Below, piece by piece: positions 29,829 to 40,284 of a stretch of DNA of 64,000 nucleotides; the first letter of the stretch is position 1, and every line of letters starts with the position of its first letter. The stretch is from an uncultured Marinobacter sp. (GTDB lineage: Bacteria > Pseudomonadota > Gammaproteobacteria > Pseudomonadales > Oleiphilaceae). The notes below the pieces were generated by a model. It had not been told where the DNA came from. It worked only from the letters and a program-made list of their open reading frames with translations, and ran no database searches. The DNA lies in contig NZ_CAJXKQ010000011.1 of NCBI RefSeq assembly GCF_913055835.1, forward strand, positions 50,053 through 114,052. The letters run 5' to 3'. A program made the translations under genes and the position numbers.

Positions 29829-31745
29829 ATGAAGACCGAAGCCGTCCTTGCCCCTGAAATCACTGCCAACTGGATCGACCACCTGCCAGAAGCGGCCCTG
29901 CTGGTGGACGCCGCCCGGGATCTGATCCTGTCGGCCAACAGTGCCATGGGCCGAATGATCGGCACGGACCGACAATCATTGACGGGAACCCCCTGCACTC
30001 ACCTGTTCACAGACCAACGACCCCAGTTGATTGCGTTCACCGAGGAAATCCTGTTTCGCAGCCACGGCTGGAGCCGGGACTTCTTCCTCCAGCACCGGGA
30101 CGGTCACACCGTGGAGCTGGAAATTTCCTCTTCCCGGGTCGGCGAAGCGGAATCCCAGAATGTGCTGTTGTTGCTCCGCGACCGGCGCCAGCTTCGCACT
30201 CTTCGGGAGCGCCATGACGCCAACCACTACCACCGGGGTGGCCTGCTTGAGTGGCGTCGGGTGGAAGAGCTGTTCAAGGACATGGAGCGGGAAAACCAGC
30301 TGATCCTGCATGCGGTCGGCGAAGGCATTTACGGGGTGGATGCCGAGGGGCGAGGCACCTTCGCCAACCCCGCCGCCGAGCGCATGCTGGGTTGGCGAAT
30401 TGACGAGCTCATGGGTCGGGTCCTACACCGCGTGGTGCACCACTCCCATGCCGATGGCAGCCTTTATCCATTGAAGGACTGCCCGATATACGCCGCCTTC
30501 CGCGATGCCAGCGTGAAGCGCGTGGGCGAAGACTGGTTCTGGCGCAAGGACGGCAGCGGCTTCCCGGTGGAATACACCAGCACGCCGATTCTGGATAACG
30601 GGCATCCGGTCGGTGCCGTGGTGGTGTTCCGGGATATCTCGGCCCGCCAGGAAGCCCAGAAAGAGCTGCAGAAAGCGCTGGAGGAAGTGGAGACCCTCAA
30701 ACACCGGCTGGAAATGGAAAACGCCTATCTACAGGAAGAGCTCAGCGCCGAATATCACTTTCACGAAATCTTCGGCCAGAGCGATGCTATCAAGGCTATC
30801 GTGCGCCGGATCGGTATGGTGGCGCCCACCGATGCCAACGTGCTGATCACCGGTGAATCCGGCACTGGCAAGGAGCTGATTGCCCGTGCCATCCACCAGT
30901 CCAGCAGCCGTCGGGATCGCCCCCTGATTCGGGTGAACTGTGCCGCCATCCCCAAGGATCTGTTCGAGAGTGAGTTCTTCGGCCACATCAAGGGTGCTTT
31001 CACCGGCGCCGTCAGCGACCGTGTGGGCCGGTTCGAACTGGCCGACGGCGGCACCCTGTTCCTGGACGAAGTCGGTGAAATCCCGCTGGAACTTCAGGGC
31101 AAACTGCTCCGGGTACTCCAGGATCAGCAGTTCGAGCGTGTGGGCGAAAACAATACTCGGGCCGTGGACGTGCGCGTCATTGCCGCCACCAACCGGGACC
31201 TGAAATCGGAAGTTCAGGAGAAAACCTTCCGGGAAGATCTCTATTTCCGTCTGAACGTTTTCCCCATCGAGTCTGTGCCATTGCGCCGGCGCCTTGAGGA
31301 TATTCCCATCCTCGCCCAGGAATTTCTGAACCGGGCCTGCCAGAAGTTCAACCGGCCGCATTTGGCCCTGAAAGAACGTGACGTTGAAACCCTGAAAGCC
31401 TACCACTGGCCCGGTAACGTACGTGAGCTTGAGAACGTGATCGAGCGACAGGTGATCACTGCAGACGGCCGGCTGGATCTGGACCTGCCGGGGCCGGAAT
31501 CCGCAGCCCGGACCACCAATTTAGAAACACCCCCCGCCCGACATTACAGCGGCGAATTGATGACGGAACAGGAGCTGCGGGAACTGGAGAAACAGAACCT
31601 GACCCGGGCCCTTACCATGAGCAGCGGCCGGGTCTTCGGCGATGACGGCGCTGCGGCCATGCTGGGCATCAAACCGACCACCCTGACCTCGCGCCTGAAA
31701 AAGCTGAAGATCGAACCGAGGGAGTTCCAGGTCAGGCCGGAGTAA
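29829..31745 (+). CDS. PAS-domain sigma54-dependent transcriptional activator
   Basis: 638-residue enhancer-binding protein. Two PAS domains (about 10-115 and 155-270), a coiled coil (275-305), the AAA+ domain with Walker A GESGTGKE (342-349) and the sigma54-contacting loop GAFTGA (389-394), and a C-terminal Fis-type helix-turn-helix (about 595-635, [20 protein letters not shown]). It is divergent from cynABDS and is the obvious candidate to activate it. The PAS domains suggest a cytoplasmic small-molecule or redox signal, not identified. It overlaps the NSS gene by 14 bases tail to tail. Confidence 0.92.
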   Translation: MKTEAVLAPEITANWIDHLPEAALLVDAARDLILSANSAMGRMIGTDRQSLTGTPCTHLFTDQRPQLIAFTEEILFRSHGWSRDFFLQHRDGHTVELEISSSRVGEAESQNVLLLLRDRRQLRTLRERHDANHYHRGGLLEWRRVEELFKDMERENQLILHAVGEGIYGVDAEGRGTFANPAAERMLGWRIDELMGRVLHRVVHHSHADGSLYPLKDCPIYAAFRDASVKRVGEDWFWRKDGSGFPVEYTSTPILDNGHPVGAVVVFRDISARQEAQKELQKALEEVETLKHRLEMENAYLQEELSAEYHFHEIFGQSDAIKAIVRRIGMVAPTDANVLITGESGTGKELIARAIHQSSSRRDRPLIRVNCAAIPKDLFESEFFGHIKGAFTGAVSDRVGRFELADGGTLFLDEVGEIPLELQGKLLRVLQDQQFERVGENNTRAVDVRVIAATNRDLKSEVQEKTFREDLYFRLNVFPIESVPLRRRLEDIPILAQEFLNRACQKFNRPHLALKERDVETLKAYHWPGNVRELENVIERQVITADGRLDLDLPGPESAARTTNLETPPARHYSGELMTEQELRELEKQNLTRALTMSSGRVFGDDGAAAMLGIKPTTLTSRLKKLKIEPREFQVRPE

Positions 31746-33069
31746 TGCCCACCTGGTTCAGGGCGTAGGTCACTGCAATCCACAGCAGCATCACCAGTGG
31801 CAGGTAGCGGCCCACAAGGTACATCCGCCATTCCCACCAACGGCTTTCCGTACCCAGCACAGTCCTGATTTTCTCTGGCGGGATAAACCAGCAGAACATA
31901 GCCGCCCCCAACACCCCGGAGAAGATAATCACATTGCCACCGGCCACCCGGTCAATCACATCCAGCACCGGCTCCCCGGCAATGTTCCATTCCAGCGGTG
32001 TGAAACTCAGTGCGGATGCCGTGCCCAACACCAGCATCACCAGGGTAACCAGACTGACGGCCTTGCCATTGCTCAACCGGAACTCCTCCGCCACCGCGGC
32101 AATCATCACCTTCAGCCCGGCCAGGCTGGAACTGAACGCAGCCATGAAAAACAGGCTGAAAAACAGCGTACCCACCCAGTAGCCGCCAGCCATATCCTCA
32201 AACACCCGGGGCATGGTCACAAACGCTAACTGACTGCCTTCGGTCGGCTCCATTCCCAGACTGAACACAAAAGGAAAGATCATCCAGCCCGCCAGCAACG
32301 CCACACTGGTCTCAGTACCGGCAACAATCAGACAGGCCCGGGGCACATGGGTCTGCCGGGGAATGAAACTGCCATAGGTCACCAGGTAGCCCTGGCCGAT
32401 CGCCAGCGTGTAAAACGCCTGCCCGAAGGCAAACGCCCACAGCTTGCCGTCCGCCAGCCGGCTCCAGTCCACCTGAAAAAAGAAATCCTTGGTCTGCTCC
32501 CAGCCCGGTGTGCGGCTGGCGAAGATCACCAGGCCGACCATCACAATGATCAACACCGGCATCAGAATCTTCGACATCAGCTCAATGGCTGTCACATCCT
32601 TGGCCAGGATAATCGCCCCCAGCAAAGTGACGGCAAAGAAGTACCATAGCGAGTTATACCCGGCGGTAAAATCCCCGAACACCCGGAGATCATCCGTTGC
32701 GGCATCCACCGCATAACCAAGGGTCCAGCCGGTAATCACCAGGTAATAGCTGGTAATGGCCATGGTGATCAGCACCACAAACCAGCCATACACCACGCCA
32801 AAGCGGTTTACCTGCCGGTAGGTCTGAACCGTACTGCCCTTGGAAAGACGCCCCGCCGACACCTCCAGAATCATGATGGGCAGAACCACCACAATCAGCG
32901 CCAGCAGATACGCCACCACAAAAGCGCCACCGCCGTTCTCCCCCACCATGTACGGAAACCGCCACAGGTTCCCAAGCCCCACGGCCGCGGCGGCCATGGA
33001 GGCCACAAACGCAGGCTCGGAGCTCCACTGTTTTCGGGATTCCTCAATAAATTCGTGGCGCTTTCGCAC
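31732..33069 (-). CDS. Sodium-dependent transporter, NSS/SNF family
   Basis: About 445-residue sodium symporter of the LeuT fold (amino acids or related solutes). Signature AAVGLGNLWRFPYMVGENGG in helix 1 with the unwound GLGN, then about 11 helices. I prefer the GTG start at 33069, which has GGAGAG nine bases upstream and begins next to the conserved helix; a TTG at 33120 would add 17 residues. Substrate not predictable. Confidence 0.88.
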   Translation of the reverse strand: MRKRHEFIEESRKQWSSEPAFVASMAAAAVGLGNLWRFPYMVGENGGGAFVVAYLLALIVVVLPIMILEVSAGRLSKGSTVQTYRQVNRFGVVYGWFVVLITMAITSYYLVITGWTLGYAVDAATDDLRVFGDFTAGYNSLWYFFAVTLLGAIILAKDVTAIELMSKILMPVLIIVMVGLVIFASRTPGWEQTKDFFFQVDWSRLADGKLWAFAFGQAFYTLAIGQGYLVTYGSFIPRQTHVPRACLIVAGTETSVALLAGWMIFPFVFSLGMEPTEGSQLAFVTMPRVFEDMAGGYWVGTLFFSLFFMAAFSSSLAGLKVMIAAVAEEFRLSNGKAVSLVTLVMLVLGTASALSFTPLEWNIAGEPVLDVIDRVAGGNVIIFSGVLGAAMFCWFIPPEKIRTVLGTESRWWEWRMYLVGRYLPLVMLLWIAVTYALNQVGITPA

Positions 33070-33425
33070 GGGGGTTTTCTCTCCAATGCCGGGGAATTTC
33101 AATGCATTGAAGGCTAGCAAATCATGGGGTTGGTCGCATGACTGATATCAACTGTGGCATTCGGGAAGGTTTAGATAGGAGGTCGGATTAGCGGTCGTAG
33201 GAAGGATTCATTCGTAGGTCGGATTCATTCGTAGGTCGGATTAGCGAAGCGTAATCCGACAAAATCCGCAGGCTGGATTAGCCAAAATCTGTTGGATTAC
33301 GCCTTCGGCTAATCCAACCTACAGGGACAAAGCGCATCAACAGATCATTAACTTCGCGATTCCTCATGGGTATCTCGGCCACCCCGCAGCCCGCCCCCAA
33401 ACAGGCAGGCTACGAGGAGAAGCTA
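33070..33425. other. Gene-free stretch filled by palindromic repeats
   Basis: Between the NSS transporter and the thiolase gene. Most of it is the repeat cluster at 33177-33322; after that comes CCACCCCGCAGCCCGCC...GGCTAC (about 33380-33415), which resembles the end of the repeat cluster downstream of ilvGM (25763-25799). No gene seen. Confidence 0.6.
33177..33322. repeat. GTAGGTCGGATTAG palindromic repeat, copy 2 with partial tandem units
   Basis: The full element runs 33231-33322 and matches the copy at 25573-25641 except for an internal extra piece (CCGCAGGCTGGATTAGCC). It is preceded by two or three partial GTAGGTCGGATT units from 33177, showing local duplication. Confidence 0.75.
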
Positions 33426-34607
33426 TCAGATCAACTCAATAGCAACCGCAGTCCCCTCACCACCACCAATACACAGCGAAGCCACACCACGCTTCAGCCC
33501 ACGCTGCTTCAGTGCATTCATCAGGGTCACGATAATCCGCGAACCGGAAGAACCGATCGGATGCCCCAGGGCACAGGCGCCGCCGTGAACGTTGACCTTC
33601 TCCGCCGGAAGCTTGAGCTCGTTCATGGCCGCCAGGGTCACCACAGCAAAGGCTTCGTTGATTTCGAAAAGGTCCACGTCGTCCACGCTCCAGCCGGCTT
33701 TCTTCAGCACCTTCTCGATGGAACCGATGGGCGCCAGGGTGAACTCTGCCGGCAGTCGCGCGTGGGTGGCGTGGGCCACGATGCGGGCCTGGGGTGTCAG
33801 GCCACGGGCATCGGCTTCGGCCGCTGAGGCCAGAACGAGTGCGGAGGCACCGTCACTGATGGAGCTGGAGTTGGCCGCGGTCACGGAACCGTCTTTGGCG
33901 AAGGCCGGTTTCAGGTGCGGGATTTTCTCCGGCTTGGCATTACCCGGCTGCTCGTCGGTATCGACCTCGGTGTCGCCACCACGGCCAGATACGGTTACCT
34001 GAACAATCTCATCACGGAACCAGCCGTTTTCGATGGCCGCCAGAGATTTCTGCAGGGAACCGATGGCAAATTCGTCCATAGCCTGGCGGCTGATGTCGTA
34101 TTTATCCGCGGTACGCTGGGCAAATACACCCATCAGTCCGCCTTCGTAAGCGTCTTCCAGGCCGTCCAGGAACATGCTGTCCATCACCTGGCCGTGGCCC
34201 ATGCGCATACCACCGCGGGCCTTGGGCAGCAGGTACGGCGCCTGGCTCATGTTTTCCATGCCGCCGGCAATCATGATGTTGTTGGTGCCAGCCTTGATCT
34301 GGTCGTGGGCCATGATCACGGCCTGCATGCCGGAGCCGCACATCTTGTTGATGGTGGTGCAACCTGAGCTGTCCGGGATGCCGGAGGCGCGGGAGGCCTG
34401 GCGCGCGGGGGCCTGGCCCAGGCCGGCGGGCAGTACACAGCCCATGATGACTTCCTGAACATCCGCCGGCTGGAGGCCGGAGCGTTCGATGGCCGCTTTG
34501 ATGGAGATAGCGCCGAGGTCCGGGGAGCGCACGGTGCTGAGAGAGCCCATCATGCCGCCCATCGGGGTTCTTGCTGAGCCTGCGATTACCACATCATTGC
34601 TGTTCAT
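33426..34607 (-). CDS. Acetyl-CoA C-acyltransferase (thiolase)
   Basis: 393-residue biosynthetic/degradative thiolase. Active-site C90 in INKMCGSGMQ, the histidine block GGACALGHPIGSSG, and the second cysteine in CIGGGEGTA near the C-terminus. As last gene of the minus-strand arm (SDR, acyl-CoA dehydrogenase, thiolase) it could cleave 2-methylacetoacetyl-CoA from isoleucine, as IvdA does in related bacteria, or acetoacetyl-CoA produced by LiuE. Context favours the first, but sequence alone does not decide. Confidence 0.9.
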   Translation of the reverse strand: MNSNDVVIAGSARTPMGGMMGSLSTVRSPDLGAISIKAAIERSGLQPADVQEVIMGCVLPAGLGQAPARQASRASGIPDSSGCTTINKMCGSGMQAVIMAHDQIKAGTNNIMIAGGMENMSQAPYLLPKARGGMRMGHGQVMDSMFLDGLEDAYEGGLMGVFAQRTADKYDISRQAMDEFAIGSLQKSLAAIENGWFRDEIVQVTVSGRGGDTEVDTDEQPGNAKPEKIPHLKPAFAKDGSVTAANSSSISDGASALVLASAAEADARGLTPQARIVAHATHARLPAEFTLAPIGSIEKVLKKAGWSVDDVDLFEINEAFAVVTLAAMNELKLPAEKVNVHGGACALGHPIGSSGSRIIVTLMNALKQRGLKRGVASLCIGGGEGTAVAIELI

Positions 34608-34632
34608 TTCGTTGTCCTCCTGATTCTGTGCA

Positions 34633-34744
34633 GGGCCCGATCAGGGGCAGCCTTTCCGGGACACGCTGTGAATACGTCCATGTACGCTTGACTGCAGCAT
34701 CCATGCTGCAGTCAGTCCCGGAAAGGCCGCCCCTGCTCGGACCC
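34633..34744. repeat. Structured intergenic element, copy 1 (inverted)
   Basis: Outer arms 34633-34662 and 34715-34744 pair over most of their length (GCCTTTCCGGGAC with its complement). Between them is a 52-base core with CTGCAGCAT-CC-ATGCTGCAG and a second small hairpin. The reverse complement of the core matches copy 3 at 50 of 52 positions. It sits between the acyl-CoA dehydrogenase and thiolase genes. Confidence 0.8.
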
Positions 34745-34790
34745 CGAGCATTCGAGTTGCCTTCCGGAAGTCCTATAGACTCTTCCTTTT

Positions 34791-35942
34791 TCAGGCCTTG
34801 CCCAGTACCGACCGGGCAATGATTTCTTTCATGACTTCCGAAGTGCCGCCATAAATGCGCTGCACCCGCGCGTCGATAAAGGCCCGGGAAATCGGGTATT
34901 CGGTGGTGTAACCGTAACCGCCAAACAGCTGCAGGCAGCCATCCGCCACGCGGCACTGCATTTCGGTGGCGCTGTACTTGGCCATTGAGGCGGTTGGCGC
35001 GTCCAGTTCGCCCAGGTCGTACTGGTCGATGCACTGGTCCACGAATGCCTTGTTCACCCGGTAGTCGGTTTCCATGCGCGCGATTTCAAAGCGGGTGTTT
35101 TGCAGTTGGGCCAGTTTCTGGCCGAACAGTTCCCGCTCCTGGGCGTAGGCGATGGTCAGGTCCAGGGAGCCACGGGCGGCGGCTACGCCGAGAGCACCGA
35201 TCACCAGGCGTTCCCGGGGCAGTTCTTTCATCAGGTACACGAAACCCTGCCCCTCTTCACCGAGGAGTGCGGAGGCCGGGATTCTCATATCGGAGAAGAA
35301 CAGCTCGGAGGTATCCCCGGAGTGCTGGCCAATCTTGTCGAGGTTGCGACCTTTGCTGAAGCCCGGCAGTGAGGTATCCACCAGGAACAGGCTGATGCCG
35401 CGGGCGCCGGCCTTTGGATCAGTCTTGGCGGCGACGATCACCATGTCGGCGTGCTGGCCGTTGGTGATGAAGGTCTTGGAGCCGTTCAGGATGTACTCAT
35501 CGCCATCTTTCACCGCGCTGGTGCGGATTGCCTGCAGGTCACTGCCGGCGCCGGGCTCGGTCATGGCGATGGCGCCAACGGCTTCGCCGGAGACCAGTTT
35601 GGGCAGCCATTGCTGACGCTGCTCTTCGTTACCCATGTGGCTCAGATAGGGAGCCACGATGTCTGAGTGCACCATTACGTTGGTGGAAAGAGCGCCGAAT
35701 CCCATGCGGGCCAGCTCTTCGCCGACCACCACGGAAAACTGGAAAGGAGCACCGATGCCGCCCCACTCTTCGGGTACATCCACGCAAAGCATGCCGGCGT
35801 TGCCCAGGGTGTTCCACAGCTCGCGGGGCACCAGTCCGGACTTTTCCCAGGCTTCGTAATGAGGCGTTACTTCTTTTTCCAGGACCTTGATGACGGAATC
35901 CCGGAACATCGCCAGTTCTTCTTTATCAACAGACACGGTCAT
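34791..35942 (-). CDS. Acyl-CoA dehydrogenase, long/branched-chain type
   Basis: 383-residue FAD enzyme. The usual C-terminal base position reads YGGTSE, with Gly where medium-chain enzymes have Glu. The base is instead expected at E244 in KELPRERLVIG, as in long-chain and isovaleryl-type enzymes. The FAD/substrate motifs AIAMTEPGAGSD and NGSKTFITNG are present. Between SDR and thiolase genes it plausibly oxidises 2-methylbutyryl-CoA or isobutyryl-CoA; that assignment is from context. Confidence 0.88.
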   Translation of the reverse strand: MTVSVDKEELAMFRDSVIKVLEKEVTPHYEAWEKSGLVPRELWNTLGNAGMLCVDVPEEWGGIGAPFQFSVVVGEELARMGFGALSTNVMVHSDIVAPYLSHMGNEEQRQQWLPKLVSGEAVGAIAMTEPGAGSDLQAIRTSAVKDGDEYILNGSKTFITNGQHADMVIVAAKTDPKAGARGISLFLVDTSLPGFSKGRNLDKIGQHSGDTSELFFSDMRIPASALLGEEGQGFVYLMKELPRERLVIGALGVAAARGSLDLTIAYAQERELFGQKLAQLQNTRFEIARMETDYRVNKAFVDQCIDQYDLGELDAPTASMAKYSATEMQCRVADGCLQLFGGYGYTTEYPISRAFIDARVQRIYGGTSEVMKEIIARSVLGKA

Positions 35943-35965
35943 GACTGTCTCCTGCAGTTGAATAC

Positions 35966-36727
35966 TTACTTGGGCGCCATGCGAAGCGCGCAGTCCAGAC
36001 GAATCACTTCGCCGTTAAGAATCGGGTTGCGCACCATCTGGTCCACCATCATGCCGAATTCTTCGGGTTTGCCGAGGCGCTTGGGGAACGGCAGCGTGGC
36101 TGCCAGGCTTTCCTGCACTTCCTCAGGCATACCTGCCATCATGGGGGTCATAAACAGCCCGGGTGCAATCGTATTTACCCGGATACCCTCGCGAGCCAGC
36201 TCACGGGCCGACTGCAGGGTTAGCGATACCACACCGCCCTTGGAAGCACTGTAGGCTGCCTGGCCGATCTGGCCTTCGTAGGCAGCCACTGAAGCGGTGT
36301 TGATGATCACGCCGCGCTCACCGTCGGCGTTGGGTTCACGCTGGGCCATGTCCGCTGCCGCCAGACGCAGGATGTTAAAGGTGCCAATCAGGTTGACCTG
36401 AATAACCTTGCTGAAGCTCTCAAGAGGCATAACGCCTTCGCGGCCCAGGATCTTCGAAGCGGTGGCTATACCGGCACAGTTCACGGCAATACCGCAGGGG
36501 CCATGAGCTTCCCGGGCAGCGCTGATAGCAGCTTCGGCGCTGTCGGGGGAGCTCACATCACACTCCAGGAAAATCCCGCCGATGTCCTCGGCCACCTTGC
36601 GGCCCTGTTCCTTTTGCAGATCCAGGATCGCCACCTTGCATCCGGATGCCGCCAGCGCACGGGCCGCACCCTCGCCCAGCCCGGAAGCGCCGCCTGTTAC
36701 AATGGCCGGTACATTTTTGAAATCCAT
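35966..36727 (-). CDS. SDR 3-hydroxyacyl-CoA dehydrogenase (HSD10-like)
   Basis: 253-residue short-chain dehydrogenase. Cofactor motif [10 protein letters not shown] (11-20), NAG at 84-86 in NCAG form, catalytic S146, Y159 and K163 (YSASK). The sequence is of the 3-hydroxyacyl-CoA dehydrogenase type 2 group, whose members oxidise 2-methyl-3-hydroxybutyryl-CoA in isoleucine breakdown (IvdG role). First gene of the minus-strand arm, divergent from liuR across a LiuR-type palindrome. Confidence 0.88.
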   Translation of the reverse strand: MDFKNVPAIVTGGASGLGEGAARALAASGCKVAILDLQKEQGRKVAEDIGGIFLECDVSSPDSAEAAISAAREAHGPCGIAVNCAGIATASKILGREGVMPLESFSKVIQVNLIGTFNILRLAAADMAQREPNADGERGVIINTASVAAYEGQIGQAAYSASKGGVVSLTLQSARELAREGIRVNTIAPGLFMTPMMAGMPEEVQESLAATLPFPKRLGKPEEFGMMVDQMVRNPILNGEVIRLDCALRMAPK

Positions 36728-36781
36728 CGTTCACTCCCCTTTTCGGAATTCTGTTTGTTTAAAATCGGACCAGAAAACTAC

Positions 36782-36797
36782 TTTACGTTTACGTAAA
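36782..36797. promoter_or_regulatory. LiuR-type operator palindrome
   Basis: TTTACGT-TT-ACGTAAA, a perfect 7+7 palindrome with a 2-bp spacer, in the 104-base gap between the divergent SDR gene and liuR. MerR-family LiuR regulators bind palindromes of this size and composition; one site could control both arms. Confidence 0.75.
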
Positions 36798-36831
36798 CTT
36801 TATCTAACCTAAGTCGAAAAAGGAAATCGCA

Positions 36832-37275
36832 ATGGTCGAAAAAAGAACGTTCAGCATCAGCGAGCTCTCACAGGAGTTCGATGTCACAACGCGAAGCATC
36901 CGCTTCTATGAGGATCAGGGCCTGCTCAAGCCCCGGCGCCGCGGACAGACCCGCATTTTCAGCACCAAGGACCGGGTGCGCCTGAAACTGATCCTTCGCG
37001 GCAAGCGCATGGGCTTCACCCTGGCGGAAACCCGGGAACTGTTTGACCTGTGGGATGAAACTCTTACCGGTAACGAAAAACAGCTCCTGAAAATGCTGGA
37101 GATCCTGGAGGGTCGCAAAGCCATGCTGGAACAGCAGAAGAACGACATTGCCCAGGCAGAGATGGAAATAGACACAGCGGAAGCCCGGTGCCGAGAAGCC
37201 CTGGCGGAGCTACAAAAGAAAAAGAAACAGCAGGCGCCGGCCAACGACGAGGCCAGGCAGACCGCTGAAAACTAA
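36832..37275 (+). CDS. liuR: MerR-family regulator of branched-chain amino acid catabolism
   Basis: 147 residues: winged helix-turn-helix (ISELSQEFDVTTRSIRFYEDQGL, residues 8-30) with the MerR RFYE signature, then a long dimerisation coiled coil and a polar Lys/Gln-rich tail. It lacks the cysteines of metal-sensing MerR proteins. First gene of the liu operon, 29 bases before liuA; it probably senses a pathway acyl-CoA, as inferred for LiuR in other proteobacteria. Confidence 0.88.
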   Translation: MVEKRTFSISELSQEFDVTTRSIRFYEDQGLLKPRRRGQTRIFSTKDRVRLKLILRGKRMGFTLAETRELFDLWDETLTGNEKQLLKMLEILEGRKAMLEQQKNDIAQAEMEIDTAEARCREALAELQKKKKQQAPANDEARQTAEN

Positions 37276-37304
37276 TGATCGACAGAAATCAAAGGTAGCC
37301 AACG

Positions 37305-38474
37305 ATGAAATCACAGTACTCAGAGCTCAACTTCGGCCTCGGCGAAACCCTCGATATGCTCCGCGAGCAGGTTAACGGCTTTGCCGCTGCAGAAATCGCG
37401 CCGCGCGCCGAGGAAATCGATCGCAACAACGAATTCCCCATGGACCTGTGGCGGAAAATGGGCGACATGGGCCTGCTGGGTATCACCGTGAAAGAAGAAT
37501 ACGGCGGATCCGACATGGGCTACCTGGCCCACGTAATCGCCATGGAAGAAATCAGCCGTGCTTCTGCCTCCGTTGGCCTGTCCTATGGTGCCCACTCCAA
37601 CCTGTGTGTGAACCAGATTCACCGCAACGGCACCGAAGAACAGAAACAGAAATACCTGCCCAAACTCGTAAGCGGCGAACACATCGGCGCCCTGGCCATG
37701 TCCGAGCCCAACGCCGGCTCCGACGTCATTTCCATGAAACTGAGCGCCAAAGACGCCGGTGACCACTACGTTCTAAACGGCAACAAAATGTGGATCACCA
37801 ACGGCCCGGACGCCAACACCTACGTTATCTACGCCAAGACCGACACCCAGGCCGGTTCCAAGGGCGTGACCGCCTTCATCGTAGAGCGCGACTACCCGGG
37901 CTTCAGCCGCCACCAGAAACTCGACAAGCTCGGCATGCGTGGCTCCAACACCTGCGAACTGGTGTTCGAAGACTGCAAAGTACCCAAGGAAAACGTCCTG
38001 GGCGGCGTTGGCAACGGCGCCAAAGTCCTTATGAGCGGCCTCGATTACGAGCGTCTCGTTCTTTCTGGCGGCCCGCTGGGCATCATGCAGGCAGCTATGG
38101 ACGTTGTCGTCCCCTACATCCGCGAGCGCAAACAGTTCGGCCAGGCCATCGGCGAATTCGAACTGGTACAGGGCAAAGTTGCCGACATGTACACCTGGAT
38201 GAACACCGCCAAATCCTACGTCTATATGGTTGCCATGTCCGCCGACCGCGGCGCGGAAACCACCCGGAAAGACGCTGCCGGCGCGATCCTCTACTCCGCC
38301 GAAATGGCCACCAAAATCGCCCTGGACGCCATCCAGCTGCTCGGCGGTAACGGCTACATCAACGAGTACCCGACAGGCCGCCTGCTGCGGGACGCCAAGC
38401 TGTATGAGATCGGTGCCGGAACGTCCGAGATTCGTCGGATGCTGATCGGCCGCGAGCTGTACCTGAACAAATAA
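37305..38474 (+). CDS. liuA: Isovaleryl-CoA dehydrogenase
   Basis: 389-residue FAD enzyme oxidising isovaleryl-CoA to 3-methylcrotonyl-CoA in leucine breakdown. The diagnostic IVD feature is visible: the catalytic base is E249 in [14 protein letters not shown], while the position used by other dehydrogenases is replaced (IGAGTSE instead of YEGTS). The FAD motifs [11 protein letters not shown] and [10 protein letters not shown] are present. Length matches the family. Confidence 0.95.
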   Translation: MKSQYSELNFGLGETLDMLREQVNGFAAAEIAPRAEEIDRNNEFPMDLWRKMGDMGLLGITVKEEYGGSDMGYLAHVIAMEEISRASASVGLSYGAHSNLCVNQIHRNGTEEQKQKYLPKLVSGEHIGALAMSEPNAGSDVISMKLSAKDAGDHYVLNGNKMWITNGPDANTYVIYAKTDTQAGSKGVTAFIVERDYPGFSRHQKLDKLGMRGSNTCELVFEDCKVPKENVLGGVGNGAKVLMSGLDYERLVLSGGPLGIMQAAMDVVVPYIRERKQFGQAIGEFELVQGKVADMYTWMNTAKSYVYMVAMSADRGAETTRKDAAGAILYSAEMATKIALDAIQLLGGNGYINEYPTGRLLRDAKLYEIGAGTSEIRRMLIGRELYLNK

Positions 38475-38525
38475 GCAGTAGCTGATCACATCGATTTACG
38501 GACGCTAACTCCCTCGGTACGCCGA

Positions 38526-38633
38526 GGGTGTGGTGGGTGTTCCTCCCGGGAATGTCTGCGGCCAGGGATGGCCGCAGTCAAGCGCACATGGATGTGCTCG
38601 TAGCGGTTCCCGGGAGGAACACCCGCCACACCC
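38526..38633. repeat. Structured intergenic element, copy 2
   Basis: 27-base arms 38526-38552 and 38607-38633 (GGTGTTCCTCCCGGGAA and its complement, with few mismatches) enclose a core with CTGCGGCC-agggat-GGCCGCAG and a second hairpin around GCACATGGATGTGC. The core is the most diverged of the three copies, yet both internal stems keep pairing. It lies between liuA and liuB. Confidence 0.8.
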
Positions 38634-38662
38634 GGATGCCCCCGAATAAGAAGGCAGGGAAA

Positions 38663-40270
38663 ATGACCATACTCCAAAGCAAGATCAATCCGCGGTCCGA
38701 AGAGTTCCAGGCCAACCAGGAATCCATGGCCCAGGCCGTCGCAGACCTGCGCGACAAAGTTGCCACCATCCAGCAAGGCGGCGGCCCCTCCTATCAGGAG
38801 CGCCACATCGCCCGTGGCAAGTTGCTCCCCAGAGAGCGCATCAACCGCCTCCTCGACGACGGCTCCCCGTTCCTGGAAATCGGCCAGTTCGCCGCCTACA
38901 ACGTCTACGGTGAAGAAGTCCCGGCCGCGGGCGTGATCGCCGGCGTGGGCCGCGTCTCCGGCACCGAATGCATGATCATCGCCAACGACGCCACCGTAAA
39001 AGGCGGCAGCTACTACCCGCTGACCGTCAAGAAACACCTGCGCGCCCAGGAAATCGCCCTGCAGAACCGCCTGCCGTGCATCTACCTGGTCGACTCCGGC
39101 GGTGCCAACCTGCCCCGCCAGGACGAAGTCTTCCCGGATCGTGACCACTTCGGCCGCATCTTCTATAACCAGGCCCGGATGAGTGCCGACGACATCCCCC
39201 AGATCGCCGTCGTCATGGGCCTGTGCACCGCCGGCGGCGCCTATGTGCCTGCCATGGCCGACGAATCCATCATCGTCCGCAACCAGGGCACCATCTTCCT
39301 GGCCGGCCCGCCGCTGGTAAAAGCCGCCACCGGTGAAGTCGTGACCGCCGAAGACCTCGGTGGCGCCGACGTACACTGTAAAATCTCCGGTGTTGCCGAC
39401 CACTACGCCGAGAACGACGCCCACGCCCTGGAAATCGCCCGTCGATGCGTCTCCAACCTCAACCGTCGCAAGCCGACGGACGTGGAAATCCGCAAGCCCA
39501 AGGCACCGCTTTACGACGCCGAAGAAATCTACGGCATCGTCGGCACCGACCTGCGCAAACAGTTCGACGTGCGCGACGTCATCGCCCGCACCGTCGACGG
39601 CTCCGAGTTTGACGAATTCAAACGCTACTACGGCCAGACCCTGGTCACCGGCTTTGCCCATATTCACGGCTACCCGGTGGGCATTATCGCCAACAACGGC
39701 ATCCTGTTCAGCGAAGCCGCGCAGAAAGGCGCCCACTTCGTTGAGCTGTGCTGCCAGCGCAACATCCCGCTGCTGTTCCTGCAGAACATTACCGGCTTCA
39801 TGGTTGGCCAGAAATACGAATCCGAAGGCATCGCCAAACACGGCGCCAAGATGGTTATGGCGGTGGCCTGTGCCAACGTGCCCAAGATTACCGTACTGAT
39901 CGGTGGTTCTTTCGGCGCGGGCAACTACGGCATGTGCGGCCGGGCCTATAGCCCCGACTTCCTGTGGATGTGGCCCAACGCCCGCATCTCGGTCATGGGC
40001 GGCGAACAGGCCGCTGGCGTACTGGCCCAGGTAAAACGCGAGGGCATGGAACGCAAAGGCCAGGAATGGAGCGCCGAAGAAGAGGCCGAGTTCAAGAAAC
40101 CGGTCATCGACAAGTACGAAGAACAGGGCCACCCCTACTACGCCAGTGCCCGTCTCTGGGACGACGGCGTTATCGACCCGGCCCAGACCCGGGAAGTGGT
40201 TGCCCTGAGCCTGTCTGCCACCCTTAACCGACCCGCCAAGCCCACGCGCTTCGGCGTGTTCCGGATGTAA
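38663..40270 (+). CDS. liuB: Methylcrotonyl-CoA carboxylase, carboxyltransferase (beta) subunit
   Basis: 535 residues, the biotin-dependent carboxyltransferase that carboxylates 3-methylcrotonyl-CoA together with LiuD. Family blocks are [54 protein letters not shown] and [19 protein letters not shown] 38663 is chosen because the open frame upstream runs through the structured repeat and resembles nothing. Confidence 0.95.
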   Translation: MTILQSKINPRSEEFQANQESMAQAVADLRDKVATIQQGGGPSYQERHIARGKLLPRERINRLLDDGSPFLEIGQFAAYNVYGEEVPAAGVIAGVGRVSGTECMIIANDATVKGGSYYPLTVKKHLRAQEIALQNRLPCIYLVDSGGANLPRQDEVFPDRDHFGRIFYNQARMSADDIPQIAVVMGLCTAGGAYVPAMADESIIVRNQGTIFLAGPPLVKAATGEVVTAEDLGGADVHCKISGVADHYAENDAHALEIARRCVSNLNRRKPTDVEIRKPKAPLYDAEEIYGIVGTDLRKQFDVRDVIARTVDGSEFDEFKRYYGQTLVTGFAHIHGYPVGIIANNGILFSEAAQKGAHFVELCCQRNIPLLFLQNITGFMVGQKYESEGIAKHGAKMVMAVACANVPKITVLIGGSFGAGNYGMCGRAYSPDFLWMWPNARISVMGGEQAAGVLAQVKREGMERKGQEWSAEEEAEFKKPVIDKYEEQGHPYYASARLWDDGVIDPAQTREVVALSLSATLNRPAKPTRFGVFRM

Positions 40271-40284
40271 TCGGGGAGACTGAC

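Noticed and set aside
38528..38662. 45-residue N-terminal extension of LiuB
   Set aside because: It translates the structured repeat; no carboxyltransferase has such a leader.
38486..40132. 548-codon open frame antisense to liuB
   Set aside because: Complement of a gene with strong third-position GC bias; translation is His/Val/Gly-rich with no family resemblance. The same holds for the long frames antisense to liuD (41190-42971) and to the acyl-CoA synthetase (44848-46491).
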